Positions 1 through 28,222 of a stretch of 41,128 bases of DNA are shown here, piece by piece. The notes beneath the pieces are model-generated. The model did no database searches and was not told the origin of the DNA. It was given only the letters and a program-made list of their open reading frames with translations. Source of the stretch: Phallusia fumigata (taxonomy: Eukaryota; Chordata; Ascidiacea; Phlebobranchia; Ascidiidae); the NCBI GenBank assembly GCA_008931825.1, contig QXVZ01006134.1, forward strand, positions 6,385 to 47,512, read 5' to 3'. A program made the translations under genes and the position numbers. Position 1 is the stretch's first letter; every line of letters starts with the position of its first letter.

Positions 1-282
1 TTGGAAAACTAAAATCTCCCCTAATTTTGACATACCGTGGCGAGATGTTTATCATAACATATATAGTGCCACTATCGATAACAGATCAAGAAGTTTTCAA
101 ATAAAACTTAATCTGGGTGCCACCAATTGCTACACACCTTCGGAAAAATTGACTCCAACAAGTGCACTTCCTGCAAAAATGCTATAGAAACTTTCTGCAA
201 AAATGCTACAGAAACTTTGTATCACCTATTTTGTTCGTGTCCTGTTACTGGCCTTTACTGGGAAAACGTATGTGCTTGGATA
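1..282 (+). mobile_element. LINE reverse transcriptase C-terminal fragment, first copy
   Basis: This is a short piece of the C-terminal region of a LINE reverse transcriptase. In pieces of the + frames it reads a Cys-rich 'CTSCKNA..ETLYHLFCSCPVTGLYW' style segment, which resembles the zinc-binding region that follows the RT domain in L1-like elements. It matches positions 931-1222 closely but lacks a few bases (the CNQ stretch is changed), so its frame is disturbed. It stops abruptly at the N at 283. The copy is either a decayed genomic LINE end or the end of an unmerged contig. Confidence 0.7.
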
Positions 283-283
283 N
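283..283. other. Single-N contig join 1
   Basis: A lone N separates a LINE fragment (1-282) from sequence that contains the same fragment again at 931-1222. The left copy stops exactly at the N, as expected for a contig end placed next to an overlapping contig. Confidence 0.75.
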
Positions 284-1540
284 CTATCAGCACTAAATAT
301 CTAAAACAATTAACGCGAATACTTTCCGCTTTCTGCGGGAATGATAAACCTGGAAAACTATATCCTGGCCCTAAACCTTATATGGATTTAAAAACGTTTG
401 GACGTTGACGTAAATACAGACTGGAAAAAATTAGAAACCCCATATTTGGAGGGACAAAGAATTAACGCCTTTTTAATGCAACTGTAGGTCTCGATCGAAC
501 TGATGTAAAACTAGTTCTTCCCCTGAGAACTTTGCGTTACACTTTGGCAGTTGCGCTAAAGTAGTAAAACTATTAAATCCACAATCGACGCTGAGGCCAC
601 TTTGGCTTTATAAGAATATTAAGCACCACTCCAAAACCTTTTTTATAAAACCGTTAATTAACTCTGGTATCATGCTGTATAGCCACTTGTTAACATGTAG
701 TGGCGAATACGAATCCTACGACATGTTGGCGACAAATTCCGATTTCATCCAGTTCATTAAACTAATATCAAGTCTACCCGACGAGTGGGATTTCGGCAAC
801 CATAACACGAATCTGGTAAAAACACACACAGAGTTTCTGGCGGACTTTTTCATTGGAACAAATACGGTTAAATTAATTTACGCACAGTTACAAAATAGCA
901 CCCCTGGCGTTCCTACCAAGTCACAAAGTTTTTGGAAAACTAAAATCTCTCTTAATTTTGACATACCGTGGCGAGATGTTTATCATAACATATATAGTGC
1001 CACTATCAATAACAGATTAAGAAGTTTTCAAATAAAACTTAATCTGGGTGCCATTGTATGCAACCAATCGCTACACACCTTCGGGAAAATTGACTCCAAC
1101 AAGTGCACTTCCTGCAAAAATGCTACAGAAACTTTCTGTAAAAATGCTACAGAAACTTTGTATTACCTATTTTGTTCGTGTCCTGTTACTGGCCTTTACT
1201 GGGAAAACGTATGTGCTTGGATAAGTGCTAAGACCCAAATTTTACTAATTTTACCCTTAGTTAACTTACTTTTTGGTGTTCATTGTGAAAGATCCGAAGT
1301 TATTGAATTGTATGTTACTGTGCGCAAGATTTGTTATTTATCAATGTACACATGCTGATTGCCAACCAAATGTTACAAGATTTGTTCGTTTTGTAAATTC
1401 CAGGCATTTAGCTGAATGTTATGCTTCAAGAAAACGTGGCGACACTTTAGCTTACCGCACTAAATGGTGGCGCTTGTCAAATGCTACAGTGTAATTTTGT
1501 TTGTTGTTGTTTTTCGCTCTAATTTACATTATCAATAAAA
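284..1540 (+). mobile_element. LINE 3' end (RT C-terminus, frameshifted)
   Basis: The 3' part of a non-LTR retrotransposon. An open frame at 672-1270 ends in the Cys-rich zf-RVT-like segment (CTSCKNA, LFCSCPV, WENVCAW). The typical continuation, LLNCMLLCARFVIY, lies in another frame at about 1273-1494, so a frameshift near 1270 has broken the protein. Degenerate earlier RT-like coding is visible at 300-530. Within the Cys-rich part a 24-base unit (TGCAAAAATGCTACAGAAAC and following bases) is tandemly duplicated. A polyadenylation signal AATAAA lies at 1534-1539, followed by an A-rich stretch, which marks the 3' end. The element is truncated and cannot be active. Confidence 0.75.
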
Positions 1541-1549
1541 AAAGACAAG

Positions 1550-1804
1550 TTATGCGCAAGCGACAGCTGACAGTGTAGCGAGTACACTAAAATAGCTAAA
1601 ATAGCCATAATTTACAACATCGTGTTGCTGGTGCGCCTCGTACACATCGGCTTCTACGAGCAAGTCAACATTTGGGCAGTCAATTACAGAAAATTTCAGG
1701 TGACTGATATGCTGATTCACTGGGGGAATACAGCCTTGTAGGTTCGGCAACTTTGGAACAACTGCGTTCCGTTTATCGTGGCAATTGTCATTCATCGTCC
1801 ACAC
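1550..1804 (-). mobile_element. BEL/Pao-like peptidase fragment (DUF1758-type), decayed
   Basis: The minus strand holds an 84-codon open stretch containing IPPVNQHISHLKF and VDLLVEADVYEAHQ. This resembles the region of BEL/Pao retrotransposon polyproteins around the LP.V...HL...VD.LIG.D...AH motif. No flanking LTRs or other pol domains are seen, so it is a fragment at best. The call rests on remembered motif shape only; a chance open frame is possible. Confidence 0.35.
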
Positions 1805-2281
1805 TTAGGGTTTAAAAAATACTGTATTTTTTGTTTGAAAACACAGTTTGATGTGCACTTATCCGCGCAATAATCGGGACGGAAGCAATAGAAACACAGA
1901 TTATTACGACGCACTAGTGCGCGACGTTCCTTTATAGACCTTTTTCTCAAATTCTCGCATTTCTACAAAAAAATTAAACGATTTTTAAATGGGCAGGCTT
2001 ACAAAGGAGCCCGTGGAGCGTTCACCAGTCATTGTCGAGAACGCAGTGACAACCCGTTCAAAACCTTTGATAGCCAATAACTATCCGCGTTTTGCAACGC
2101 TTTTAAGTGCAATTTGCACAAACTCTTCTGATTTGTTTGCACCCGTCAATTTCAATCATTAACTTTTGAAAGGGGTGCATTTATCACGTGAACTGTTGAC
2201 GATTATATCTTGTAACACCTTTTGCTGATTGGTTCGGGGCATAATAATGTGCAGAGGCTTGTGAGAATAGCAAAGGGAAAA
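1805..2281. other. Upstream region of the dioxygenase gene
   Basis: 477 bases between the retroelement fragment and the start codon at 2282. No coding region is recognised. It presumably holds the promoter and 5' leader. A CACGTG E-box core occurs at about 2187. No convincing TATA element was identified. Confidence 0.4.
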
Positions 2282-5090
2282 ATGAACGACAGTTACAATG
2301 TTGAAAGTATTTCAAGCGCCGTTGTTTTAAATGATATGAAAACTAACTTTTGGAAAAACGGATTCGTAATTGTCAGGTAAGTGTCTGCATTTGTTAGATT
2401 GTATAGGCCATATACACCTAAATGTAACAACAGGGGCTTAAGGCCACATGCACTTACAAAAAGAAAATTAATAACGTAAAACTACTTGACAACATCTATT
2501 CAAAAACTGTTGACACTCCCATAACAGTAATACCAGTTTCCCCCCCAGGCACCTAAAACAAGGTGCATAATAGCAGATTAGGCCGGTTTGATGCACGTAA
2601 AACCCCAAAGCTGGCCTGTAACATGAATCGGATCTTAGTTAGACAATGCAATTACAATTCACAGCATGCCTTGTCGACGTTTATACTTTGTTATACCTGC
2701 GAATTTCGATGAAAAAAATGCTAACGACTATCTCACAGCAAACGTTTGTCTGTCAATGAATCACAGAAATCTTCTGTCACAATTGGAGATGGAAAAGTTA
2801 AGAACGAGCTTGGAAGATCCAGGGTCAGCAATTATGCGCCACAGTTACAACCAAGATGATGGTGATGGAAAGAATGTAAAAATGGTTCTATGGAATCACC
2901 CTGGTAGTGACTTGACAGGAATGATTAACAGATGCGAAAAAGTTGTTCAAACTTGCACTTATGTGAGTTCAACCATGCTTTAAACTGGGTTTTTAATTCT
3001 TGGCAAATAAACGCTTGCCTAACGCCTATTATTGTAAATTCTGATACTGTTGTAGTTGATGGGCAGTGAAGTTTATCACTATCACACCAAAATTGTAATG
3101 AAGGAAGCCAAAAAAGGAGGAGCATTTCAATGGCACCAAGATTATGGGTATAGCTGTTTCGCATTCAGTATTTGATCACTGCTGCATGCACATACATATC
3201 CGTAACCTGCAGACTATTACCAGTGAAAACCAACGGAAGGCGAATTTAAACAACAAACACTACTACGCTTGATTTAAAGCCCTTGTATTTCTAACGGTGC
3301 AGATATTGGTATCGAAACGGAGTTCTATTTCCTGATCTGATCTCGGTTCAAATTGCCATCGATAATATGGACTTGGAGAATGGATGTTTACAAATTCTTC
3401 GGAGTTCACACAAACTGGGTCGAATTGACCATGTCAGGATTGGAGAACAAGTTACTGCCGACCCACAACGAATTGCGGAGGTATTTTTAGATGTTCAAAA
3501 TAAATAAGTGATGGTATAACGCTAAACTCACCCAAGCAACGTACACACAGTGGCGTTTAAAGCCTACTTCAATTTTTTCATTTAGTTGTCACAGTTGACA
3601 ATCGATGCTGAGTTGACCGCTATGGGGCATATTTTGTACGTATTCGTTTGTTTAACGTTTAAAAGATTTTGTTCAAACGCAAAGCTTGTACAATAATACT
3701 TTTGTGGCAAAGAGAACAGTAGTGCACTGGCCCAACGTCGTTAAAACTTCTTAACCGGATTGGGAATTTGTTATCAAATTACAACTTCATTGAGGGATTT
3801 TTCCAGAAGTTTTACCGCCCAATCATGGGATTTATATTCTTCTTATCTCATGGTCGCCGGCACGTAGGGGGCAGGAGTCCTGGGAATTCCGAAGAATGAG
3901 CTTTATTAATTATATATGTTCCACAAAAAATCTCTTGAACCAAAAAGTATGCTTGTATTAAGATTTGACTCCCCTTAATATTTGAATTTTCTGCCGGCGC
4001 CCATGCCTTATCTGCGGATATTACAAACAACAGGTCGTGCATCGAGTTACGTGCAGCAAGGCGTTGTCTAGAAAATTTTAAATTCAGAAGTGGGATTCGA
4101 ACCCACGAGAGAAGTCTGCGGCTCTGCCGACTAAGTTACCCAGGCGAAAGTCGCTTCACAGCACCGATGCCTGCTACATGCTGCACACGCAACTGCATAG
4201 TAAGTGTTAGAATCCCATCAAGCACGATTTTTTGGCCTACGCCTTGCTGCACAATGCTTGGTAAGTTAGGTTTGACTCGGTTTCTTATCTTTGCGGTTCT
4301 GGCGTACAAATTAGTGATGCTGATTTCTTTTCTTGTTTTACTGATGTTAAAATATTTAGGGTAAGTGCCTTTGACATTTTACAAATTATAAATAGACCTA
4401 CTTTTTGCAATATCAAAGTTAAAATAAAGTTAACAAAAAAATTATAGGGAACAATCTTTGCTGGTTTTTTTGCACCGGCATTATTATAAACAACGATCAT
4501 CTTGAGTATTCGTAGGGTAATAATGAGCGTTTAAAGGATCGACATTTCGTTGGAAGATACAAACCCTACTCGTTATAGCTCAAACAAAAACGGTTCTTCA
4601 AAATTTCCTAGGATTGGAGCATGTATGTCATAACAAAAACTATTTCAGATCAAAAAGGTATTGACACAAATGCCGGTGCAGTTAAACTCGGGAGATGCCT
4701 TGTTTTTTCATTCAAATTTATTACACCGAAGTGATCAAAACAATAGCGAGAACCGTCGGTGGGCCATGACTTCCTGCTATAATCTTGCAAACAACAATCC
4801 TGTTAAAGCACATCACCATGCCCGGTACACTCCTATTGAAGTGGTAAGTTGTATGGTAATGATTAACTTTATTTGCATCGTTTTAGTTGGTTATAATGAA
4901 ACAAAATTGTTTTGTATCGCCTGCCAGAGAGAAATTAATTGTGAATTATTTTTTTTATGTATAGGTTCCAGATTCCGCAATCTCCGAATGCGAAAACTTA
5001 AGCAACGTGGAGGGAAAGTGGTTTATAAATCCAAATCAGAGTCATCCAGAATATCTCCCGCCAAAGGATACTCCACCTCATCGCGAATAA
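2282..5090 (+). CDS. Phytanoyl-CoA dioxygenase (PhyH) family protein, 6 exons
   Basis: Non-heme Fe(II)/2-oxoglutarate oxygenase of the PhyH family. Exons: 2282-2376, 2767-2962, 3056-3147, 3303-3480, 4649-4843, 4965-5090 (882 nt, 293 aa). Every intron is GT..AG and phases match throughout. The protein begins MNDSYNVE and contains [11 protein letters not shown], a WHQDYGYWY iron-binding HxD (His124, Asp126), the distal histidine in SNLLHRSDQ (His213) and a basic pair in ENRRWAM (Arg223/224) suited to 2-oxoglutarate binding. All catalytic ligands look intact. Related invertebrate proteins are often labelled L-proline trans-4-hydroxylase-like from sequence alone; the substrate is unknown here. 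No signal peptide is evident, so it is probably intracellular. The gene converges on the integrin gene downstream. Confidence 0.93.
4085..4150 (-). repeat. tRNA-derived SINE-like element
   Basis: The minus strand carries a good RNA polymerase III A box (GTAACTTAGTCGGCAGAGC) and a perfect B box (GGTTCGAATCC) with a five-pair T stem (GTGGG/CCCAC). The spacing between the D arm and T arm is about nine bases too short for an anticodon arm, and the acceptor stem pairs poorly. It is therefore a tRNA-derived SINE or tRNA relic, not a functional tRNA gene. Confidence 0.6.
4285..4505 (-). pseudogene. Decayed duplicate of integrin alpha exon 33 and following intron
   Basis: The minus strand matches the integrin region 6010-6260 in order. 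Shared runs include TTGTTTAT(A)ATAAT..CGGTGCAAAAAAA, CAAAGATTGTTCCC, TTTGATATTGC, TTGTAAAATGTCAAAGGCA and TTACCCTAAATATTTT. The copy includes intron sequence, so it arose by DNA duplication and not by retrotransposition. About 90 bases covering most of the transmembrane segment are missing, and the acceptor before the cytoplasmic exon has changed. It lies inside intron 4 of the PhyH gene, antisense to it. Confidence 0.75.
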
Positions 5091-5102
5091 TATATGCTGT
5101 GA

Positions 5103-5108
5103 AATAAA
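5103..5108 (+). terminator. Polyadenylation signal of the PhyH gene
   Basis: AATAAA 12 bases after the TAA stop at 5088-5090. It gives a very short 3' UTR. Confidence 0.55.
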
Positions 5109-5915
5109 AATAATTCTTACAGGTCAAATTTCAGAGTTTTTATTTGTAGTTTATTTAAGCATTTCGTTTTACTATTAGATAAATAACATCAGTTTAATAT
5201 TCGGTATTTAATGTAGGCTATGTCCTGGCATTGTAGTTTGAAAGACTAAAAACTGCTTTAACTGCCTTAATTTGCAAATAAAAAATTGTTAAAGAAGTGG
5301 TCAACAATTAATCCAACACTTTGTGAAAATAAAAGTAGCTGCAAACCACGACAGTTACAATTGTTTTTAGCAACATATTCCAAACTAGCTTAATTTTTGT
5401 TATTTATTCGATATAGTGTTAAAAATTGCGTAAATATATCTCTATAATCGCAACACCTTTATCTATCGTGCTTACTAGTTATAATTCTGAAACGCATTGT
5501 TTTTAGTTTTAACCTGTGCAGACTAGGTTAAAAAGTTATTCTACTGCATCTTGAAATGTACATGGATTTCAAAAACTTCTTGGAAATTTTCTATTCATAT
5601 CCCATTGCTAAGTATGTCAATTTTGTACATGGCATTTTAATACCAGCGCTTGAAATTTTTTTGCAAATTGCAATCGATACACAACTATCAGATTTGTTTA
5701 ATAAGCACAAATTAAAGAGGTGAAACCCCTGGAGCAACATTTAAAGTTTTGCTTTTGCAATCTGCGGTGACAGGTGTCACATCGACTTGTAAAAAATACG
5801 ATCTTGGAATTCAATAAAAATACTGCTGTAGATCCGCACTGTTGCTCTTTCGGAATATGATATTTGAGGAAAAACTAAAGTGATTCACAGTGCAAATGTA
5901 CACGACATTTTAGTT
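5109..5915. other. Convergent intergenic region
   Basis: 807 AT-rich bases between the 3' ends of the PhyH and integrin genes. No coding region is recognised. A minus-strand ATTAAA at 5697-5702 could serve the integrin 3' end. Nothing else is supported. Confidence 0.5.
5697..5702 (-). terminator. Possible polyadenylation signal of the integrin gene
   Basis: ATTAAA on the minus strand about 215 bases past the stop codon. No AATAAA is seen closer. Weak evidence. Confidence 0.3.
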
Positions 5916-23489
<17,574 letters not shown>

Positions 23490-25379
23490 CTCTCATGAAA
23501 ATTAGCTAACATTCTGCATTTTTTCCCTGTCAGCAAGATCAAACATCTGTTTTCCTCTTTTTTTCTTTCGCACGAATGTTTTATCAGCTTCTTGCTGGAA
23601 CAGGACAACGCGCAATGATGTGCGTTTGTCCGCGTGTGTTCGCGTGCTTGTTTATCTGTATGCTTGCTATGGCGACTGTACAGACTAAGCCGACGGAACA
23701 GAAAAACTGTTTTGTTTCCATACAGCTTACATGAAACATATTTGGCTGCAGCCGGTAAAGCTATCCACTTTGTTGCGCGTTTTATAGCGTGTGTTTTTAA
23801 CGCAGACGTCTTACCCCAATGGATTGTTAAGATGACGGCGTTAGCACAGGAAGGAAATGAACTGGCGACTCAGCCTGTGATCAAAGGGCGTGACGTTAAT
23901 TGCAATGAAATTAGAGTGTCTAAAACCTTTCCGTTTAACCAAAACAATAGCAAAAAACTGTTTAAACTTGTCTTTTGTACTTGCATGGTTGTAATCATAG
24001 TCAATTCGCAGTTTGATTGGTTTTCTTTATACCGAACATGCGCTAAAAATACACATGATTATGATATAGCTTAGTGCCCATAACTGATATAAATCCTGTT
24101 AGCAATAGGTAAGCCAGGGTACCGCAAAACGAATATCAACATTGCTTGATCACCCAAGATACAGTTGTACCCGCAGCGGTGTTACCGCGCTGCTGTTCGT
24201 TTCACGTGGTGCAACATTTGAATTACTAGTCGGATGAATTATTTCCTGTTGTTGGGATGCAGTGAATTTAATAGCAAACACAAGTTTTTTTGCTGTAATA
24301 GCAAAATTATTACCTGCTTAAGGCTACTACATAGGATTTTATCTGCATTTATTGTCACATGCAAGTACAAGGCCATACATAACTGCCCGTAAAAAACGAA
24401 ACTGAACAAAATACAACTGTTAAAAAAGCGTAGTTAGTCCACACGAAACATGTGTTTTTCAAATGTACCAAACTAACAAACAAATCATAACTTCTGACAG
24501 GAATCCAAACCTTAGCATCAATCACTAACTTATAAAAACACATAATAGAACAATTGCTACTCAAAACTAAAAAGGACTTTTCGACATACAAAAGTCAGAT
24601 TAAAATCCCTTCTAAAACTGTCAGTATATGATTTCTATAACATTCTTTGTCAAATAAATTCCTTGTATTCTTCCCTGTTTAAACTGTGATACCAAAAATA
24701 AAGCTTTAAGCTGCCCTACTTCGAACTATTTTTGTTCGGACAATGTCGCCTATACACAAGGGAATGGTGCACCACATAAATGTCCCACAGCGGATTTCAC
24801 AATGCCCCCAAAATACTGCAAATAGTGCAGCTAAACCAGGATTAGAAAATTGGACCTCTGGCATTAAATAACAAATAAACAGAGATGTATACAACAATAC
24901 TAAAGCATATTGAATACGCATTGTCGGATATAGCATCAAAAAAAACTGCGAATAAAAGGAAGAACTTTAAAAAATTTTGAAAAAAATGTATGTTTATGTT
25001 TTAAACTACATGGTGGCACCAACGTGTTTTGGGTGCTTACAAGGCCTCTTAATCTGTCCGACTTCCCAGATGCAGGTCCGCGACTGTTTCACGACAGATA
25101 GTTCATAGAAATCTAGACATCTGATACTAAACTTTTGTGGAGTTCTGTTACCGGCCGCATGTCACTGTTTTGGTGACAGGTGTGACTGATTTGGTGACAC
25201 AGGTCAGGATTGACACACACACAATCCGAAATAAATCGGCGCGAGAAAAAAAAGAAGGGGGCGATAAGAAGAGAAAAGGGGCCAGAAACCAGACAGCGTA
25301 ACAACACAGAGTAATCGCTGAAATCATCGCTAAAGTTTAGTTGCAATTTTATAAACTAATTAGCGAGTCTAATACTTAC

Positions 25380-25580
25380 TTAACTTCGCCACATTATTTA
25401 TTATCCTGTCGCCAATAGTATAGCCAGCAATTTTTTTGGCGGCTAAACAACCTAAACAACCAAACTTTAATTAAAAACTTAAATATTTTTTCCAGTGGAA
25501 ACCTACCTTGATATAACAATTTTAATTTTTTTTGGGGGGGGAGCATGGACCCTTTAGCCCTCCCCTGGCTACGCCCCTGA
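25380..25580. mobile_element. Transposon fragment ending in CTGGCTACGCCCCTG
   Basis: The segment ends in CCTCCCCTGGCTACGCCCCTG, the inverse of a CAGGGGCGTAGCCAG terminus common to several DNA transposon families. No matching opposite terminus was located, so the left border is a guess. Confidence 0.35.
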
Positions 25581-26984
25581 CTGCCGCCCAATCAAAAGCT
25601 TGTGGTTCGGTGTCAGCGAATCTCTTTCGGCAGGAACAAGTCAGCGGCTTGAGTTAAATGACCAGTCCACGTCCCACTGGCGAAGACGCTTGGATATGTA
25701 CCGGTGGTTTAAGCACAGTTGTATTGCATAACATTGCAACACATATTGCAACGTTTTTTGCACAAGTATTGTAACATTTATTGCTTTAGCATGAGCTAAT
25801 CTAATGCTTCCGTAAACACGTTAAGCCATCGTTCTGTTAACCTCATTATGATATCCGTTCTATGGTGGGAAATACATAAAAGTGCATTGGTCATGTGCCG
25901 CTGACCTAAAAGTAACTTCCGTTCACAGGCATGGCGTCCGTCCTTGCTGCCCAGGTTGTGTCAGGGCGTTGCGCTGGTGCTGAGGACAGCCTGAATTGAT
26001 AAAATAAGCTAAGACATTATTGGCTGTAAAAAGGGTATTATGTTGCAATATAGCGCTAGAAAAAGTGTATTTTTGGTTGTAAAATGTGGTGTATTATAAT
26101 CTATTGGGAGCTGAGTTGAGAATTGACTGAGAGATTTATTTGTTGCTGTTTCACCGATACTACGCTGTTTACCCAGATTAAAATCAAGCAAGTTATAAAC
26201 TTTCATGATGTTGTTTCCAGCAACCTACATTAAGAATTGTAACAATGAGTAATAAACAACATTTAGAATCTGAGGACCGGTCAGTTGATGGGATTCCTTT
26301 ACCAACAGAATATTCGTTTATCGCTCAAAGGGAACTTGGCCCCGCAGATGTGTATTTGATTCCATTTTTCCAGAGATTCGCGCAGTATGCGCTCCGCGCC
26401 CACAAAGTTTATCCCAATATTTCGGGTTATTAAGGCTATCAAGTTTTTTTTCCGATTCTGTGTGCCAACTTAATCTAGCTGTAATTTTTCAGCGCCCAAA
26501 CCGAGTAGATCAAAAAGTATTTAATAATTGATTTGTTTGCAGGGGAGTATCAGACGCTGTATGCTCATGGGAAATATGGTCAAATACCTTTGTGCACAAT
26601 GAGCACATTTTCGCGCCCACATCTTACCATCTGCACATTTCGCACAAGTTGTGCACATGGCGCAAAAAGACTTCGCATCCCCGTCTCGGTTCCGTGTGAC
26701 CCGCGAGGCATTTTTCGAAATGCGTTTAAACTTGCATAATTAGCAACTAATTTCAAAATAGACTTCTAGCAATTTTTGCAAAAAAATCATTATTTTTGAC
26801 CAGTAAAGTCTCTTTCTGCTTCCTGTGACACATTTTTAATCGTAATACTTTATAGGCTTCGTTTGATACTTATGCCATTGTTTCCACACAATCATGTTAT
26901 ATGTCGTTTGTTTCAACACTGCACATTCGCAGGCGATGTATATTTTTGCATTAACTTAATTTAAATTTAAGTTCTGAATTTCCT

Positions 26985-27056
26985 GTCGTCAAGTGGCCCG
27001 CCAAATTGTTTGCAAATCGTACGTGGCCCACGGCCAAAAAAAGGTTGGACACCCCT
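26985..27056. mobile_element. hAT-like element end
   Basis: GTGGCCCGCC, CGTGGCCCACGGCC and AAGGTTGGACACCCCTG resemble the right end of the MITE at 7381-7628. No left end is visible; it is probably truncated. Confidence 0.5.
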
Positions 27057-27079
27057 GATTTAAACCTATAGCTTTACCA

Positions 27080-27265
27080 TATTTTACAACGTGAAACTGG
27101 GACGCTTTCAAACAAGCGGGCGAATAAACAAGTGCTCTAAGAACAAACAGTTATTTAGACTTTTCTCACTAACATCCGACCCAAACGTACAACCACAATG
27201 ACTAATTGAAAAAATCGACAATAATTTGGCACTGACATTTGCCATCAGACATTTTATTTTCCGGC
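27080..27265. repeat. Dispersed repeat, copy 1
   Basis: It shares GTGAAACTGGGA(C)GCTTTCAAACAAGCGGGC and AAACGTACAACCACAATGACTA with 31118-31262 in the same orientation. The family is not identified. Confidence 0.7.
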
Positions 27266-27598
27266 AGTCTCTTTTGAGGTCGTTCGTTAACTTTTTCTTT
27301 TGGGCATTTTTATATAACTCTGCAAATTGATTTTCCGACTTACGACAACACAAACCTAGCAAGCCACTTTGCAACCAATTATAGTTGTTCAGTGTATACC
27401 ATTAGTAATAAATATGATTATTCTTCGTTAACATATTTTTGGAATTAAATGTTAGCATCTTGATGAATCGTATATATTTTTGAAAGGGGCCGCTGATTAG
27501 GTAGAATCGCTTTTGTGGGTCACGGTACCAAAAAAGTTAAAAACCCTAAAGTTATGTTGTAATTAGTGCGAACCCACACCAACTTTGAAGTCGTCGTC

Positions 27599-27599
27599 N
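27599..27599. other. Single-N contig join 2
   Basis: The 35 bases before the N (TTAGTGCGAACCCACACCAA and on, to GTCGTCGTC) recur at about 27961-27998, after the MITE. The left contig appears to lack the MITE that the right contig carries. Confidence 0.75.
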
Positions 27600-27964
27600 T
27601 TGCCAACCGTCCTTTATTTCAGAGGACAATCCTTTATTTAGCTCTATTTGTCCTTGTCCTTTATTGAGATTTGAAATAACTCTATTTGTCCTTTATTTTC
27701 AAATCGTTTTAACTTGTGGTTAAATTTCTTAACTGCGACTCGATGGATCAAAACAAATCTAGCATGTTATACAAAAAGGCAGTGATGAGGCCCTTCACAA
27801 AATCAAGCTGTAGTTTGTTATGAAAGAAATCTATGTGAGAAAACTTGTAATAGTAATGCCAATATTTTATGTCATCATTAGAAATATTAATTAAAAGTGT
27901 GTCTTAGAGACGTGGTAAAATTTTTATGTCCTTTATTGTAGCTCAACAGAGTTGGCAACCCTAG
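27600..27964. mobile_element. MITE with TTGCCAAC termini
   Basis: It begins TTGCCAACCGTCCTTTATTT directly after the N and ends GAGTTGGCAACCC, so the termini are inverted repeats. It is AT-rich with repeated TCCTTTATT units and has no coding capacity. The first bases may be lost in the join. Confidence 0.6.
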
Positions 27965-28001
27965 TGCGAACCCACACCAACTTTGAAGTCGTCGTCGTTG
28001 T

Positions 28002-28222
28002 AATTGTTCATATGTCAACTTTAATATGACATCTAGTATAAGTAACTGAAAGATGGGTTACGTTTTTAATTTATTTTACCTCTGACCCCAGCATAAGCAT
28101 ATACGTAGCTGNTAATTGTTCATATGTCAACTTTAATATGACATCTAGTATAAGTAACTGAAAGATGGGTTACGTTTTTAATTTATTTTACCTCTGACCC
28201 CAGCATAAGCATATACGTAGCT
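28002..28222. other. Contig join 3 with exact 110-bp duplication
   Basis: 28002-28111 (TAATTGTTCATATGTCAACT to ATACGTAGCTG) is repeated without visible difference at 28113-28222, separated only by an N at 28112. This is overlap left unmerged during assembly. Confidence 0.85.

Larger units (their letters stand above)
3481..4648 (+). other. Intron 4 of the PhyH gene with inserted repeats
   Basis: This 1168-base intron is far longer than the gene's other introns (93-390 bases). It holds a tRNA-related sequence on the minus strand and a decayed minus-strand duplicate of the integrin C-terminal exons. The rest (3481-4080 and 4510-4640) shows nothing recognisable apart from weak similarity of 4500-4620 to the integrin's intron sequence. 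Confidence 0.7.

Noticed and set aside
2666..2766. Upstream extension of PhyH exon 2 starting at a Met near 2666
   Set aside because: A TCACAG acceptor at 2761-2766 joins exon 1 in phase and restores the family sequence FVIVRNLLS; the upstream residues match nothing.
4085..4150. Functional tRNA gene on the minus strand
   Set aside because: A and B boxes are good, but the anticodon arm is too short and the acceptor stem does not pair.
5875..5915. Longer integrin C-terminus read straight through from the transmembrane exon
   Set aside because: Direct reading past 6067 gives no GFFK motif; splicing from GTAAGT to the exon at 6008 gives KHGFFK, the family hallmark.
23634..24074. 146-codon open frame upstream of the integrin
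   Set aside because: No family motif, no splice partner and ordinary base composition; long open frames of this size are expected by chance in 5.5 kb.
26245..26433. 62-codon open frame
   Set aside because: No homology pattern; lies next to dispersed repeats and is most likely chance.
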